Shown one piece after another: positions 26,207-33,519 of a stretch of DNA of 64,000 bases (positions are counted from its first letter, which is position 1; each line of letters opens with the position of its first letter). The DNA is from Microbacterium sp. 3J1 (lineage in GTDB: Bacteria > Actinomycetota > Actinomycetes > Actinomycetales > Microbacteriaceae). A model generated the notes under the pieces. The model did not search any database and was not told where the DNA came from. It worked only from the letters and a program-made list of their open reading frames with translations. The translations under genes were made by a program, and so were the position numbers. Where the stretch lies: the NCBI RefSeq assembly GCF_001049495.1, contig NZ_CDWI01000011.1:744001-808000 (forward strand), in the 5' to 3' direction.

Positions 26207-27571
26207 ATGTCAAGCACCACTGTCGTCCGCGTCGATCCGAAGACCTTGCTCGTCGGGCCCAACGTCCGCAAGGAGGTCACCCTCCGCCCGGAGTTCGTCG
26301 CCTCCATCCGTGAGCACGGCGTCCTCGTGCCGATCCTCGCCCAAGAGACCACCGACGGCCTCGAGGTCGTCGACGGCCAGATGCGCACCCTCGCCGCCGT
26401 CGACGTCGAACTCGCCGACGTGCCCGTGTTCGTGCAGCCGCCGACCGCCGACGAGGCCGCGCGCATCGTCGAGCAGATCGTCGTCAACGAGGACCGCGCC
26501 GGGCTCACCATGCCCGACCACGTCGCGGCGATCGCGCAGCTCGCCCTCGACTTCAAGATGCCGGCCGCGGAGATCTCGAAGCGCACCGGCGCGAGCAAGG
26601 ACGCAATCGCCGCCGTCGTCACCACCTCGAAGTCAAAGGCCGCCACGGCCGCGGTTGGCCGCGAGGGCATCACTCTCGGGATCGCTGCGCAGATGGCCGA
26701 GGCCGAGCTGACCGAGGAAGAGATCGAGCGCGTCGCCCGGCAGGGCTACAACAAGGACTACGCGGTGCGGCAGATCGTCGCCGAACGCAAGGCCGCCGCC
26801 GAGGTCGCCCGCCTCACTGAGAAGGTGCAGGCCGACGGTGTCCTGATCGCTTCCAAGCCCTCGCTCGGCGAGTACAACGCGACCGAGAAAAACAAGCACC
26901 GGTATCTCGGCGACCTGGTCGACGCGACCACCGGCAAGAAGGTCACCACCGTCAACCACAAGACGTGCGCCGGCCATGCCGCATTCGTCGGCGTTCGCGG
27001 GTACGGCAACGCCGTCGAGGTTCACTACCTGTGCACCGACCCATCGAAGCACGGCCACCGCGACGCGAACCGCGCAACCCCCGTCAAGCTCACCGCAGCC
27101 GAGCGCGCCCGCAAGGAGATCGAGAAGCAGCGCACCGCCGCCTGGCCGACCGCGACCGAGGTCCGCCTGGAGTGGGTGCGCGAGCAGCTGCTCGCACGCC
27201 GCACCGCCCCCGCCGGATGGGAGCTGCTCGCCGTCCACGACTTCGCGCAGCGTCACCAGCGCACCTGGCAGTCCGGGGCCCGACCCGCGCTCGCGCTCTT
27301 GCAGCGCCCCGCCGCCGACAACGACTGGGGCACCGAGAAGACCATCGCCGACTGGGCGGCCGAGAAGCCGATCAACGGATGGCGCGCGGCGCTCGCACTG
27401 ATCATCGCCCGCCATGAGGAAGAGATCGCGACGAAGGCCAGCTGGTCGAAGGCGTCCGCGACGTACCTGCAACTGCTCGCCTCGTGGGGCTACGAGCTCA
27501 GCGAGGTCGAGCAGGGCGTCATCGATGACGCAGCAGCCACCGCCGTCGCCGACGCGAAGGCCGCAGCATGA
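26207..27571 (+). CDS. ParB-like nuclease-domain protein
   Basis: The 454-residue protein opens with a ParB/Srx-type domain: LLVGPNVRKEV, SIREHGVLVPILAQ and VVDGQMRTLAAVDV at about residues 13-65. A helix-turn-helix segment follows (AEISKRTGASKDAIAAVV), and then a long region with a His/Cys stretch (NHKTCAGHAAF). The C-terminal 150 residues are helical. No ParA is nearby, so plasmid-type partition is not indicated. ParB-domain proteins in phage early regions may act as DNA-binding CTPases or nucleases; the activity here is unknown. CAGGAG precedes the ATG. Confidence 0.8.
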   Translation: MSSTTVVRVDPKTLLVGPNVRKEVTLRPEFVASIREHGVLVPILAQETTDGLEVVDGQMRTLAAVDVELADVPVFVQPPTADEAARIVEQIVVNEDRAGLTMPDHVAAIAQLALDFKMPAAEISKRTGASKDAIAAVVTTSKSKAATAAVGREGITLGIAAQMAEAELTEEEIERVARQGYNKDYAVRQIVAERKAAAEVARLTEKVQADGVLIASKPSLGEYNATEKNKHRYLGDLVDATTGKKVTTVNHKTCAGHAAFVGVRGYGNAVEVHYLCTDPSKHGHRDANRATPVKLTAAERARKEIEKQRTAAWPTATEVRLEWVREQLLARRTAPAGWELLAVHDFAQRHQRTWQSGARPALALLQRPAADNDWGTEKTIADWAAEKPINGWRAALALIIARHEEEIATKASWSKASATYLQLLASWGYELSEVEQGVIDDAAATAVADAKAAA

Positions 27572-27768
27572 ACCGCCTGCAGGTGCGCCGCCCGGCCACG
27601 CTGCGACGTCGCCCGCTGCGCGCTCGTCGGCTTGCTGTCGTGCACGACGAGCCGATGGAGTACTCGACGCAGCGTCCCGCACCCCGGTGGCTCGTCATCG
27701 GCACCGGAGCGCTCGGCGCTGGCGTGATCGTCGAACTGCTCGTCGGCCTGGTGGTGATGTACGCATGA
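27568..27768 (+). CDS. Small single-pass membrane protein
   Basis: This 66-residue protein has an Arg-rich N-terminus (five Arg in residues 2-20) and one hydrophobic helix at about residues 42-64. The positive-inside rule puts the N-terminus in the cytoplasm. It overlaps its neighbours on both sides (ATGA), so it is embedded in the early operon. No family recognised and no function can be assigned. Confidence 0.6.
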   Translation: MNRLQVRRPATLRRRPLRARRLAVVHDEPMEYSTQRPAPRWLVIGTGALGAGVIVELLVGLVVMYA

Positions 27769-28307
27769 TCGCTGTCGGCCTGGACCCGTCGCTCACCTGC
27801 ACCGGTGTGGCGATCGCCAACGGCTCCGAGATCACCACCCGCCGAGTGATGTCGCCGAACCTCGGCAAGAGCCTGCTCTCTCGCCGCAACCGGATCCGTC
27901 GCGCGGTCGAGGGCATCCTCGCCCCGATCCCGGCGCGTGTCGATGTGAGCGTGATCGAGGTGCCGCATTCGCGCCAGCAGTTCGGCGCGCAGAACGAGCG
28001 CATCGCTCTCTACTGGTTCCTCGTCGACCAGCTGCTCGCCCGCGGGCCTGTGGTCGAGGTTGCCCCGTCGCAGCGCGCGAAGCTCGCCACCGGCAACGGG
28101 CGCGGGACGAAGGACGACGTGGTCGCGGTCACCCGTGCTGCGTTCCCCGAGGCCCAGATCCCGGACGACAACGTCGCCGACGCGATCGCCCTCATGTGGG
28201 CCGGCGCCCGCTGGGCCGGCGACGAGACGCCCACCTACCTCCCCGGCCAGGAGGAAGCGTTCGCGCGCCTCGCCTGGCCGATCCGCTCCACGACACCGAC
28301 CCACTGA
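27765..28307 (+). CDS. RuvC-like Holliday junction resolvase
   Basis: The 180-residue protein has the RuvC/RNase H fold: GLDPSLTCTGVAI at residues 5-17 (first catalytic Asp), SVIEVPHSRQ (second acidic residue) and DDNVADAIALMWAG near residue 140, with the paired Asp residues of the last motif. Phage RuvC-like enzymes resolve branched DNA before packaging. It sits upstream of the recombination and replication genes. The ATG overlaps the preceding stop by ATGA. Conservation of the acidic residues supports activity. Confidence 0.85.
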   Translation: MIAVGLDPSLTCTGVAIANGSEITTRRVMSPNLGKSLLSRRNRIRRAVEGILAPIPARVDVSVIEVPHSRQQFGAQNERIALYWFLVDQLLARGPVVEVAPSQRAKLATGNGRGTKDDVVAVTRAAFPEAQIPDDNVADAIALMWAGARWAGDETPTYLPGQEEAFARLAWPIRSTTPTH

Positions 28308-28322
28308 GAGGAACTCACCACC

Positions 28323-28940
28323 ATGGTCAAGCTCGCCCCCGCACTCCCCAAGGAGTACGACGACAACGGCCTCGAGTCGAACACCCGGCATCTGCTGGAG
28401 GTCTACACGAGCCAGAAGTACATTCCGATCGTCGCGCTCGTGCGCACGAAGGAGATCACCCAGAACGAGCACTTCGAGCGCGTGCCGAAGATCGAGCTCG
28501 TGCACGTCGAGATCGCTACGGACTCTGACGACGCCGATGCCGTGCGCGAGATCATCCGGCAGCTGCACGATGCCCGTGTCCAGCACATCAAGCAGCCACT
28601 GGACCTGCCTGACACCGAGGAGCCGCCCGTCCTCGCTCAGCCGCTCGAGCTGACCTCAGGCGGCGGCGAGTACTACGTGCGCCTCATCGACCAGGACGGC
28701 AGCAAGTTCTCGATCGAGCTGCACGCGGCATCCGGCGCGCTCGTCCTCACCCGCAGCGCCTTGCCGCGCGAGGACTACGGCGAACTCGTGCCCGGCGACT
28801 ACCCGGTCGCGCAGCTCGGCGGCGAGATCGGCGAGCTCGCGACGCTGCTCGTCCAGGAGTTCGAGCAGGGCTTCACCAGCGACGACGTCGTCGACGCCGA
28901 GGTCGTCGACGAGGCGACCGCAGAGGACCAGGACGACTGA
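28323..28940 (+). CDS. Phage protein of unknown function, acidic C-terminus
   Basis: The 205-residue protein has an N-terminal alpha/beta part with VHVEIATDSDDADAVREIIRQLHDAR (about residues 60-85), a middle beta-rich segment and a strongly acidic tail (VVDAEVVDEATAEDQDD). A ribosome site GAGAGGAA precedes the ATG. I do not recognise the family. The acidic tail and location between a RuvC-like nuclease and unknown genes may suggest a DNA-mimic or a DNA-metabolism accessory, but this is only inference. Confidence 0.65.
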   Translation: MVKLAPALPKEYDDNGLESNTRHLLEVYTSQKYIPIVALVRTKEITQNEHFERVPKIELVHVEIATDSDDADAVREIIRQLHDARVQHIKQPLDLPDTEEPPVLAQPLELTSGGGEYYVRLIDQDGSKFSIELHAASGALVLTRSALPREDYGELVPGDYPVAQLGGEIGELATLLVQEFEQGFTSDDVVDAEVVDEATAEDQDD

Positions 28941-29923
28941 TGTCTCGCTCTCGATTCGCCGACATGTCGCTGGCTCTCGCCGTCGTCTGGGGCCTCATCG
29001 CCATCAGCTTCGCGCTGTTCGGCCAGTGGGTATCCATGGCGGTCGTCGGGGGCGCGGCAGTCGTCATGTTCGTCATTCATCTGATCCAGAACCACCACGA
29101 AAGGAAGAGCAATGGGCGATATCGGAAAGCCCCTGAAGCACATCGAGCTGGAGCCGGTCGAAGCGCCGGCGACGGTGCCGGAGCCCGCGCCCGTCGAGGC
29201 GCCCCAGGAACCGGTGCCGGCATGAGCAACCCGTTCGCGCGCGGCGGGATGGTGCCGTCGTCCCGGCAGGCGATCGAGTCGATGGTGGCGCAGATGCTGC
29301 AAGGCGGCTCCGGCGCGATCCAAGTCTCCGGCACCTACGTCGCCCCTCCCGAGGGGCCACCGAAGCCTCGTCCCGCCGGCGAGTTCGACGGCAAGCAGGC
29401 GGAGTTCGCGCCTGGTGTCGTCACGGGCACGCGGTCGTTCGAGGTCGACAAGCTCGGCCGTCTGCTCGGCGTCGCTTACAGGTCGGTCTGGACGCCGGGA
29501 GAGAACGTCGCGAAGTGCATGGAGCGGGGGAACCCGTTCATGCTCTACGACCTCGACGACCGCCCGCAGGTGCGCGAGTCCGCCCGCTCGGCTCACTCGA
29601 TCGCCGAGTGCGCCCACGGCTTCTACGGGTACTACGAGGGCTCGAACGACTACTACGAGTCCGGCCGCGTGATGGGCGTCATCGAAGCCTATGGCGAGAC
29701 CATCATCGGCTCTCGCGGGTTCCGCGCCTCGAAGGCCCGGATCGTCGCGCTGCACATCCCGTCCGAGATCTCGTTCGGCCGACGCCGGCTGATCACTCGC
29801 AACTACCCGGGCCTCGCGATCTTCGACTCGTTCGACGCGATGGTCGCCGAGTTCCCGCCCGATGACGCCGGCCACGGCCTCAACCCCGACAACGACCCCA
29901 AGTTCTGGACCAGGAAGGCATGA
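28940..29923 (+). CDS. Long form: membrane segment fused in frame to the phage protein starting at 29222
   Basis: The frame opened at the ATG of 28940 (TGATG overlap with the previous gene) encodes two hydrophobic helices (about residues 9-28 and 30-49). It then runs without a stop through a basic, Gly/Ala/Arg-rich stretch into the protein described at 29222. The basic stretch (residues 55-94) covers the out-of-frame 37-residue gene at 29112, and its composition looks like a shadow translation. Either this is one 327-residue membrane-anchored isoform with an internal start, or a small membrane gene has lost its stop codon. Confidence 0.45.
   Translation: MSRSRFADMSLALAVVWGLIAISFALFGQWVSMAVVGGAAVVMFVIHLIQNHHERKSNGRYRKAPEAHRAGAGRSAGDGAGARARRGAPGTGAGMSNPFARGGMVPSSRQAIESMVAQMLQGGSGAIQVSGTYVAPPEGPPKPRPAGEFDGKQAEFAPGVVTGTRSFEVDKLGRLLGVAYRSVWTPGENVAKCMERGNPFMLYDLDDRPQVRESARSAHSIAECAHGFYGYYEGSNDYYESGRVMGVIEAYGETIIGSRGFRASKARIVALHIPSEISFGRRRLITRNYPGLAIFDSFDAMVAEFPPDDAGHGLNPDNDPKFWTRKA
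29112..29225 (+). CDS. 37-residue Pro/Glu/Val-rich phage peptide, overprinted
   Basis: The reading frame starts MGDIGKPLKHIELEPVE and continues as a Pro/Ala/Glu/Val-rich tail ending PVPA. It has an excellent ribosome site (AAGGAAGAG, 3 bases before the ATG) and overlaps the next start by ATGA. This type of peptide, with a DIGKP-type beginning and an acidic Pro-rich tail, recurs in actinophage early regions as far as I recall. It lies entirely inside the longer in-frame sequence opened at 28940, in another frame. Confidence 0.65.
   Translation: MGDIGKPLKHIELEPVEAPATVPEPAPVEAPQEPVPA
29222..29923 (+). CDS. Phage protein of unknown function (short form)
   Basis: The 233-residue product starts MSNPFARGGMVPSS at an ATG overlapping the stop of the small gene at 29112 (ATGA). 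It has a Pro-rich linker near residues 38-50, then a compact domain with CMERGNPFMLYDLDD and HSIAECAHGFYGYYEGSNDYY. The latter resembles a stretch found in actinobacterial proteins that contain a short Cys/His-rich turn (AECAHGFY). No known function. It is the likely main product of the frame that also extends upstream to 28940. It ends in ATGA overlap with the next gene. Confidence 0.65.
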   Translation: MSNPFARGGMVPSSRQAIESMVAQMLQGGSGAIQVSGTYVAPPEGPPKPRPAGEFDGKQAEFAPGVVTGTRSFEVDKLGRLLGVAYRSVWTPGENVAKCMERGNPFMLYDLDDRPQVRESARSAHSIAECAHGFYGYYEGSNDYYESGRVMGVIEAYGETIIGSRGFRASKARIVALHIPSEISFGRRRLITRNYPGLAIFDSFDAMVAEFPPDDAGHGLNPDNDPKFWTRKA

Positions 29924-30309
29924 CCATGAGCAACCCCGCACCCATCACACCGATCGACGCACGCGTCCCGAAGTCTCTCGAGATCAAGGAGCGCCTCGTC
30001 GCCCGTCGAGCCGTGCTGAAGGCCGACGCCGAGTACATCGCCGGTGAGATCCAGGCCATCGACAGTCAGCTGCTCGAGCTGCTCGGCGGCGAGGTCGGCA
30101 CGCACGACATCGCCGGCACAAAGGTCCAAGTTCGCGAGTACTCCCGCCTGGACACGGCATGGATCGAGGAGCAGTACCCGCCGTCGCAGTACCCGCAGCT
30201 CTACAAGGTGACGACCGCGGTCGACAACGTCGCGGTGAAGAAGCAGTTCGCGCCGAACGTGCTCGAGGAGCACCAGGTGCGCGGCGCGAAGTCGGTGGTG
30301 ATCAAGTGA
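29920..30309 (+). CDS. Phage coiled-coil protein of unknown function
   Basis: The 129-residue protein has a helical middle (about residues 20-58, LEIKERLVARRAVLKADAEYIAGEIQAIDSQ in outline) and a C-terminal alpha/beta part with YPPSQYPQLYKV and KKQFAPNVLE. Its layout resembles small phage host-nuclease-inhibitor or Gp157-type proteins, which pair a coiled coil with a small domain, but no defining motif is visible. It starts in an ATGA overlap, with a second possible ATG at 29926. Unknown function. Confidence 0.65.
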   Translation: MTMSNPAPITPIDARVPKSLEIKERLVARRAVLKADAEYIAGEIQAIDSQLLELLGGEVGTHDIAGTKVQVREYSRLDTAWIEEQYPPSQYPQLYKVTTAVDNVAVKKQFAPNVLEEHQVRGAKSVVIK

Positions 30310-30533
30310 CCGTCGGCACGTTCACCACTGCGAAGGCCGGCGACAAGCTCGAGCAGATCTCGGTGAAGCGGGACGGCACTCGCCTGACCCGCGTGATCCA
30401 GCTGCTCAGCGCACCGTCGCTCTCGTCGCCGGCCGCGTACCGGATCCTTCGCAACGACGCCCATCCGCACCGCGTCGGCAAGACGGCATCGATCCGTCGC
30501 GCCGACCTCGAGCGCAAGTACCGCGCGGCCTGA
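30306..30533 (+). CDS. Small phage protein of unknown function
   Basis: This 75-residue protein starts GTG in a GTGA overlap. It is beta-rich (GTFTTAKAGDKLEQISVKRDG) with a basic C-terminal end (RRADLERKYRAA). No family is recognised. A first ATG does not occur, so the GTG overlap is the best start. The gene is followed at once by a tRNA-like element, which lies between it and the next ribosome site. Confidence 0.6.
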   Translation: MTVGTFTTAKAGDKLEQISVKRDGTRLTRVIQLLSAPSLSSPAAYRILRNDAHPHRVGKTASIRRADLERKYRAA

Positions 30534-30542
30534 CCGCGCACC

Positions 30543-30586
30543 GCCGCAACGGCATACACCCGGGTTCGAGTCCCGGGGCGGCACCA
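30543..30586 (+). ncRNA. tRNA-like mini-element (acceptor stem plus T-arm only)
   Basis: GCCGC at 30543-30547 pairs with GCGGC at 30578-30582, followed by ACCA. Between them is a perfect T-arm: CCGGG, loop TTCGAGT, CCCGG. The D-arm and anticodon arm of a normal tRNA are missing; the 12 bases in their place cannot fold into them. It is either the remnant of a tRNA gene or a minihelix RNA. It lies in the gap between two early genes. Confidence 0.5.
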
Positions 30587-30614
30587 ACCCAACACCGAAG
30601 AAAGGACGGGGACC

Positions 30615-31127
30615 ATGGCCACATACGCGAGGGGCGAGTACGTCGTCGCAAAGCGCAGCGGCTCGGGCGCGCTGTACCAGGGGTACGGGCGCGTGTCATA
30701 CGACGCCGGCGCCGAGCTGGAGATCACGAGCATCCGGAGCAGCGGCATGCTGAACGTCCGCCACGCTGGGGGCGGTCGCGTGTTCGTCGTCGGCGCCGAT
30801 GCCGTCCGGCCCGTGCCGCGATTGATCGGGCAGATCCCCGAGGGTGGCATCGCCCCTGAGGATCCGCGCGTCGCCTGGGTGTTCGAGGACGCCGGCCGGA
30901 TGGCCGACCGCCTCGGGCTGTGCAAGGACTACGACCGGCTCTGCGACGCACTCGGCATCCCGGGGCGGGTGCGCTCGTTCACGATCTCAGTGTTCTCTGC
31001 CGAGGGCATCGAGGTCACGGCGAAGGTCCAGGCGCGCAGTAAGCGCCTCGCTGAGATCCAGGTGCGCGAGCAGCTCTCCCGCACCGCGGCCGCCGGGCCG
31101 ATCGCACTCGAGGCGGCACGCGCATGA
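30615..31127 (+). CDS. Phage protein of unknown function
   Basis: The 170-residue protein has a beta-rich N-terminal half (ARGEYVVAKRSGSGALYQGYG, then GGGRVFVVGADAVRPV) that looks like a small SH3-like barrel. The helical C-terminal half begins near residue 85. The family is not recognised. AAAGGACGGGGACC precedes the ATG and serves as ribosome site. It overlaps the MazG-like gene by ATGA. Confidence 0.65.
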   Translation: MATYARGEYVVAKRSGSGALYQGYGRVSYDAGAELEITSIRSSGMLNVRHAGGGRVFVVGADAVRPVPRLIGQIPEGGIAPEDPRVAWVFEDAGRMADRLGLCKDYDRLCDALGIPGRVRSFTISVFSAEGIEVTAKVQARSKRLAEIQVREQLSRTAAAGPIALEAARA

Positions 31128-31459
31128 GCGTCGGCGGCATCCTGACGGAGATTGGTCGCGAGCGCGGCGCGCAGGACGCGAAGTGGGGCGCACCGAAGAA
31201 CGTCCCCAACGGCACCGGTCTCGACGGAAGTCTGCTCGGCTACTCGTTCGGCGAGCTGCGAGACATGCTCCAGTCCACCGTCGACCGGCTGGCCGAGCGC
31301 CGCGAGTCGACGATGGCGGCCGTGCTGCTCGAGGAAGTGTTCGAGGTCCTCGCGGAAGACGATGACGAGCGCGTCCGGGAGGAGCTGATCCAGGTCGCAG
31401 CCGTCGCCGCGAAGTGGGTCCAGATCATCGACGAGCGCAAGCAGGCAGGTGCGGCATGA
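31124..31459 (+). CDS. MazG-like all-alpha NTP pyrophosphatase candidate
   Basis: The 111-residue protein is helical and contains EEVFEVLAEDDDERVREELIQVAAVAAKW near residues 68-97. That segment has the EExxE-plus-distant-acidic pattern of all-alpha NTP pyrophosphatases (MazG/dUTPase-2 superfamily). The N-terminal ERGAQDAKWG segment is also seen in phage members. Such enzymes clear or sense modified or alarmone nucleotides. The metal-site match is partial, so the call is provisional. It overlaps both neighbours. Confidence 0.6.
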   Translation: MSVGGILTEIGRERGAQDAKWGAPKNVPNGTGLDGSLLGYSFGELRDMLQSTVDRLAERRESTMAAVLLEEVFEVLAEDDDERVREELIQVAAVAAKWVQIIDERKQAGAA

Positions 31460-32448
31460 CCTCCGTCGAAGACCTCTACCTCAACGTGATCAAGGACGGG
31501 ATCACGCGGCATCCGCGGTCGCTGCAGAAGCGCATCGGCCCGTCCGAGATGGGTCGGCCGTGCGATCGCTGGATCCTCCACAAGCTGAACGGCGACGGTG
31601 AGCCTGACCGTGGTCCCGCGTGGAAGCCCGCTGTCGGGACCGCGATGCACGACCAGCTCGAGCGGTGGTTCGATGCGGCGAACCGTGGCGGGGGAGAGGT
31701 CGATCGCACGGAGTGGATCACCGAGTGGGAGGTGACCGTCGGGACGATCGGCGGGCAGCCCATCACCGGGCACTCCGACCTGTACCACGTGCCCACCGGC
31801 ACCGTCATCGACCACAAGGTCGTCGGCCCGAAGCAGCTCTCGAAGTACCGGCTTCACGGTCCCAGCGAGCAGTACCGCGTGCAGGCTCACCTCTACGGCA
31901 AGGGCTTCACCGACGACGGGGGTTGGGGACCGTGCCGCGCCGTGGCGATCGCGTTCCTCCCTCGTGATGGTGAGCTCTCCAGCGCCTACTTCTGGAGCGA
32001 GCCGTACAACGGCCACATCGCGGCCGAGGCACTGCTCCGCACGAACCGGCTGCACACCATGCTGACCGTCGTCGGGATCGACGCTGCGCTCGCCGCATCG
32101 CCGCTCTGCGATGACCAGTGGTGCACCTGGTGCCGCGCGGAGAAGCGTGCTCAGGACCGTGCCGCGGGTGCGTCGCTGTTCGACATCGGCGAGCTGCACG
32201 TCGTCCCCGAGCCGGTCACTCCCGCCCCGGTGCGCGCGCTGCCGGCCTTCGCGCCGCCGGTGCCAGAGCCTCGTCCGATCGCGCTCCTCTGCGACGACTG
32301 CGGGCTTCCGCTCGCACCGTCCGTGGTGGCCGATGGTCACACGATCCACCCGTCCTGCATTCCCGCATTCCCGCCGGCCCCTCGGCCGGTTCCCGCGACG
32401 CCGCAGCCAGCGGCGCTCGCACCGGTTATCAACCTGTTCGACCGCTGA
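31456..32448 (+). CDS. PD-(D/E)XK nuclease of RecB/Cas4/AddB type with Fe-S cysteines
   Basis: The 330-residue protein has the nuclease core GTAMHDQLE (His65), GHSDLY (Asp108), VIDHK (Asp119, Lys121) and QAHLYG (motif QxxxY). Cys36, and Cys218, Cys223 and Cys226 in LCDDQWCTWC, are arranged as in Cas4 and AddB, where four cysteines hold a 4Fe-4S cluster. A Pro-rich linker leads to a C-terminal zinc-finger-like CDDCGLPLAP...HPSC. The next gene is SSB-like, so the pair looks like a recombination module. The start at 31456 overlaps the previous stop. Confidence 0.85.
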   Translation: MTSVEDLYLNVIKDGITRHPRSLQKRIGPSEMGRPCDRWILHKLNGDGEPDRGPAWKPAVGTAMHDQLERWFDAANRGGGEVDRTEWITEWEVTVGTIGGQPITGHSDLYHVPTGTVIDHKVVGPKQLSKYRLHGPSEQYRVQAHLYGKGFTDDGGWGPCRAVAIAFLPRDGELSSAYFWSEPYNGHIAAEALLRTNRLHTMLTVVGIDAALAASPLCDDQWCTWCRAEKRAQDRAAGASLFDIGELHVVPEPVTPAPVRALPAFAPPVPEPRPIALLCDDCGLPLAPSVVADGHTIHPSCIPAFPPAPRPVPATPQPAALAPVINLFDR

Positions 32449-32470
32449 GAAAACCAACCAAGGAGAAGAC

Positions 32471-33241
32471 ATGTCCCTTTTCGAATCCAGCAGCAAGGGT
32501 GTCAAGTTCGACACCATCGGCGCCAGCATCCAGGGCACCGTGAAGTCGGTACCGCGTGAGCGGCAGCAGACGAAGTACGGCACGCAGGAGCCGGACTTCT
32601 GGCCCAACGGCGACCCGAAGATGCAGATCCTCGTCGACCTGCAGACCGAGCAGCGCCTCGACCCGAACGACGACGGCGAGCGCACGCTCTATGTCGCGTC
32701 GAAGAACATGAAGAAGGCGATCGGTGAGGCGATCCGCGCTGCCAACGCGACGGACATCGCACCGGGCGGCGTGCTGACCGTGACGTACGTCGGGAACGAC
32801 CCGGCGTCGAAGAACCCGGCCAACCCGGCGAAGCTCTACCAGGCGCGGTACACGGCGCCGACGTCGGCGTTCGTGGCGCAGCAGCCCGCGGTCGCGGCAC
32901 CCGTTCAGCAGCAGACGATGCCGCCGCAGCCCGCCGCGAACGCCTACGTGCCGCCGGTGCAGCAGCAGGCACCCGCGTTCGTGCCGCAGCAGGCGTTCGT
33001 CCCGCAGCAGCAGCAGGCGCCCGCTCAGGTCCCGTCGACGCCTCAGCCCGTCCAGCAGCAGCCCGCACAGGAGCCGTGGGCGGCATCCGCCGCACCTCAG
33101 CAGCACGCCGGCGGGCTCACCAGCGATCAGGTTGCGCAGCTGAACCAGCTCCGCGCGGCCGGCATCCCCGAGGCGACGATCGCGACCGCGATCAACGCGT
33201 CGCCCCAGGCGATCGCGACGTACGACAACACCCCCTTCTGA
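32471..33241 (+). CDS. SSB-like single-stranded DNA-binding protein
   Basis: The 256-residue protein has an N-terminal beta-rich domain (about residues 1-130) of OB-fold character, starting at FDTIGASIQGTVKSV. A Gln/Pro/Ala-rich disordered linker follows (about 135-215), then a small UBA-like helix pair and the C-terminal tip YDNTPF. Bacterial SSB proteins end in a similar acidic D-x-PF tip that recruits partners. The combination supports an ssDNA-binding role. AAGGAGAAG is the ribosome site. It follows the Fe-S nuclease. Confidence 0.7.
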   Translation: MSLFESSSKGVKFDTIGASIQGTVKSVPRERQQTKYGTQEPDFWPNGDPKMQILVDLQTEQRLDPNDDGERTLYVASKNMKKAIGEAIRAANATDIAPGGVLTVTYVGNDPASKNPANPAKLYQARYTAPTSAFVAQQPAVAAPVQQQTMPPQPAANAYVPPVQQQAPAFVPQQAFVPQQQQAPAQVPSTPQPVQQQPAQEPWAASAAPQQHAGGLTSDQVAQLNQLRAAGIPEATIATAINASPQAIATYDNTPF

Positions 33242-33291
33242 ACGAAGCGCCCGGATGGTCGCAGGCACGGTTCGACTCCGCGCCCGGGCAC

Positions 33292-33519
33292 ATGAGCACC
33301 AACAACACGGATCACCCGATCATCGTCATCGCACGCCACCAAGGCACCTGCTCGGACTGCGGCGGCCAGTACGAGGGCGGCGACCGCATCACCCGCCCGA
33401 ACCACTTCGAGCTCTGGAGGCACGCCTCGTGCCCGCGCACGAAGTTCGACTTCGACCCGGGCGACGTCTGCCCCGTCTGCTTCACCGTCCGCGCCACCTC
33501 CGGAGCCTGCTCATGCTGA
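33292..33519 (+). CDS. Small zinc-ribbon phage protein
   Basis: The 75-residue protein has CSDCGGQYEGGD near residue 20, a His/Cys in WRHASC, and CPVCFTVRATSGACSC at the end. The two CxxC knuckles plus HxxC suggest one or two zinc sites. It resembles treble-clef fingers found beside phage replication genes. There is no clear ribosome site; the ATG at 33292 was chosen as the first in frame after the previous stop. It overlaps the next gene by 7 bases. Confidence 0.6.
   Translation: MSTNNTDHPIIVIARHQGTCSDCGGQYEGGDRITRPNHFELWRHASCPRTKFDFDPGDVCPVCFTVRATSGACSC

Noticed and set aside
30513..30586. Full-length tRNA ending in CCA
   Set aside because: Counting back from the T-arm, no anticodon stem or D-arm pairs, and the seven-base loop lacks U33. 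Only the top half of a tRNA is present.
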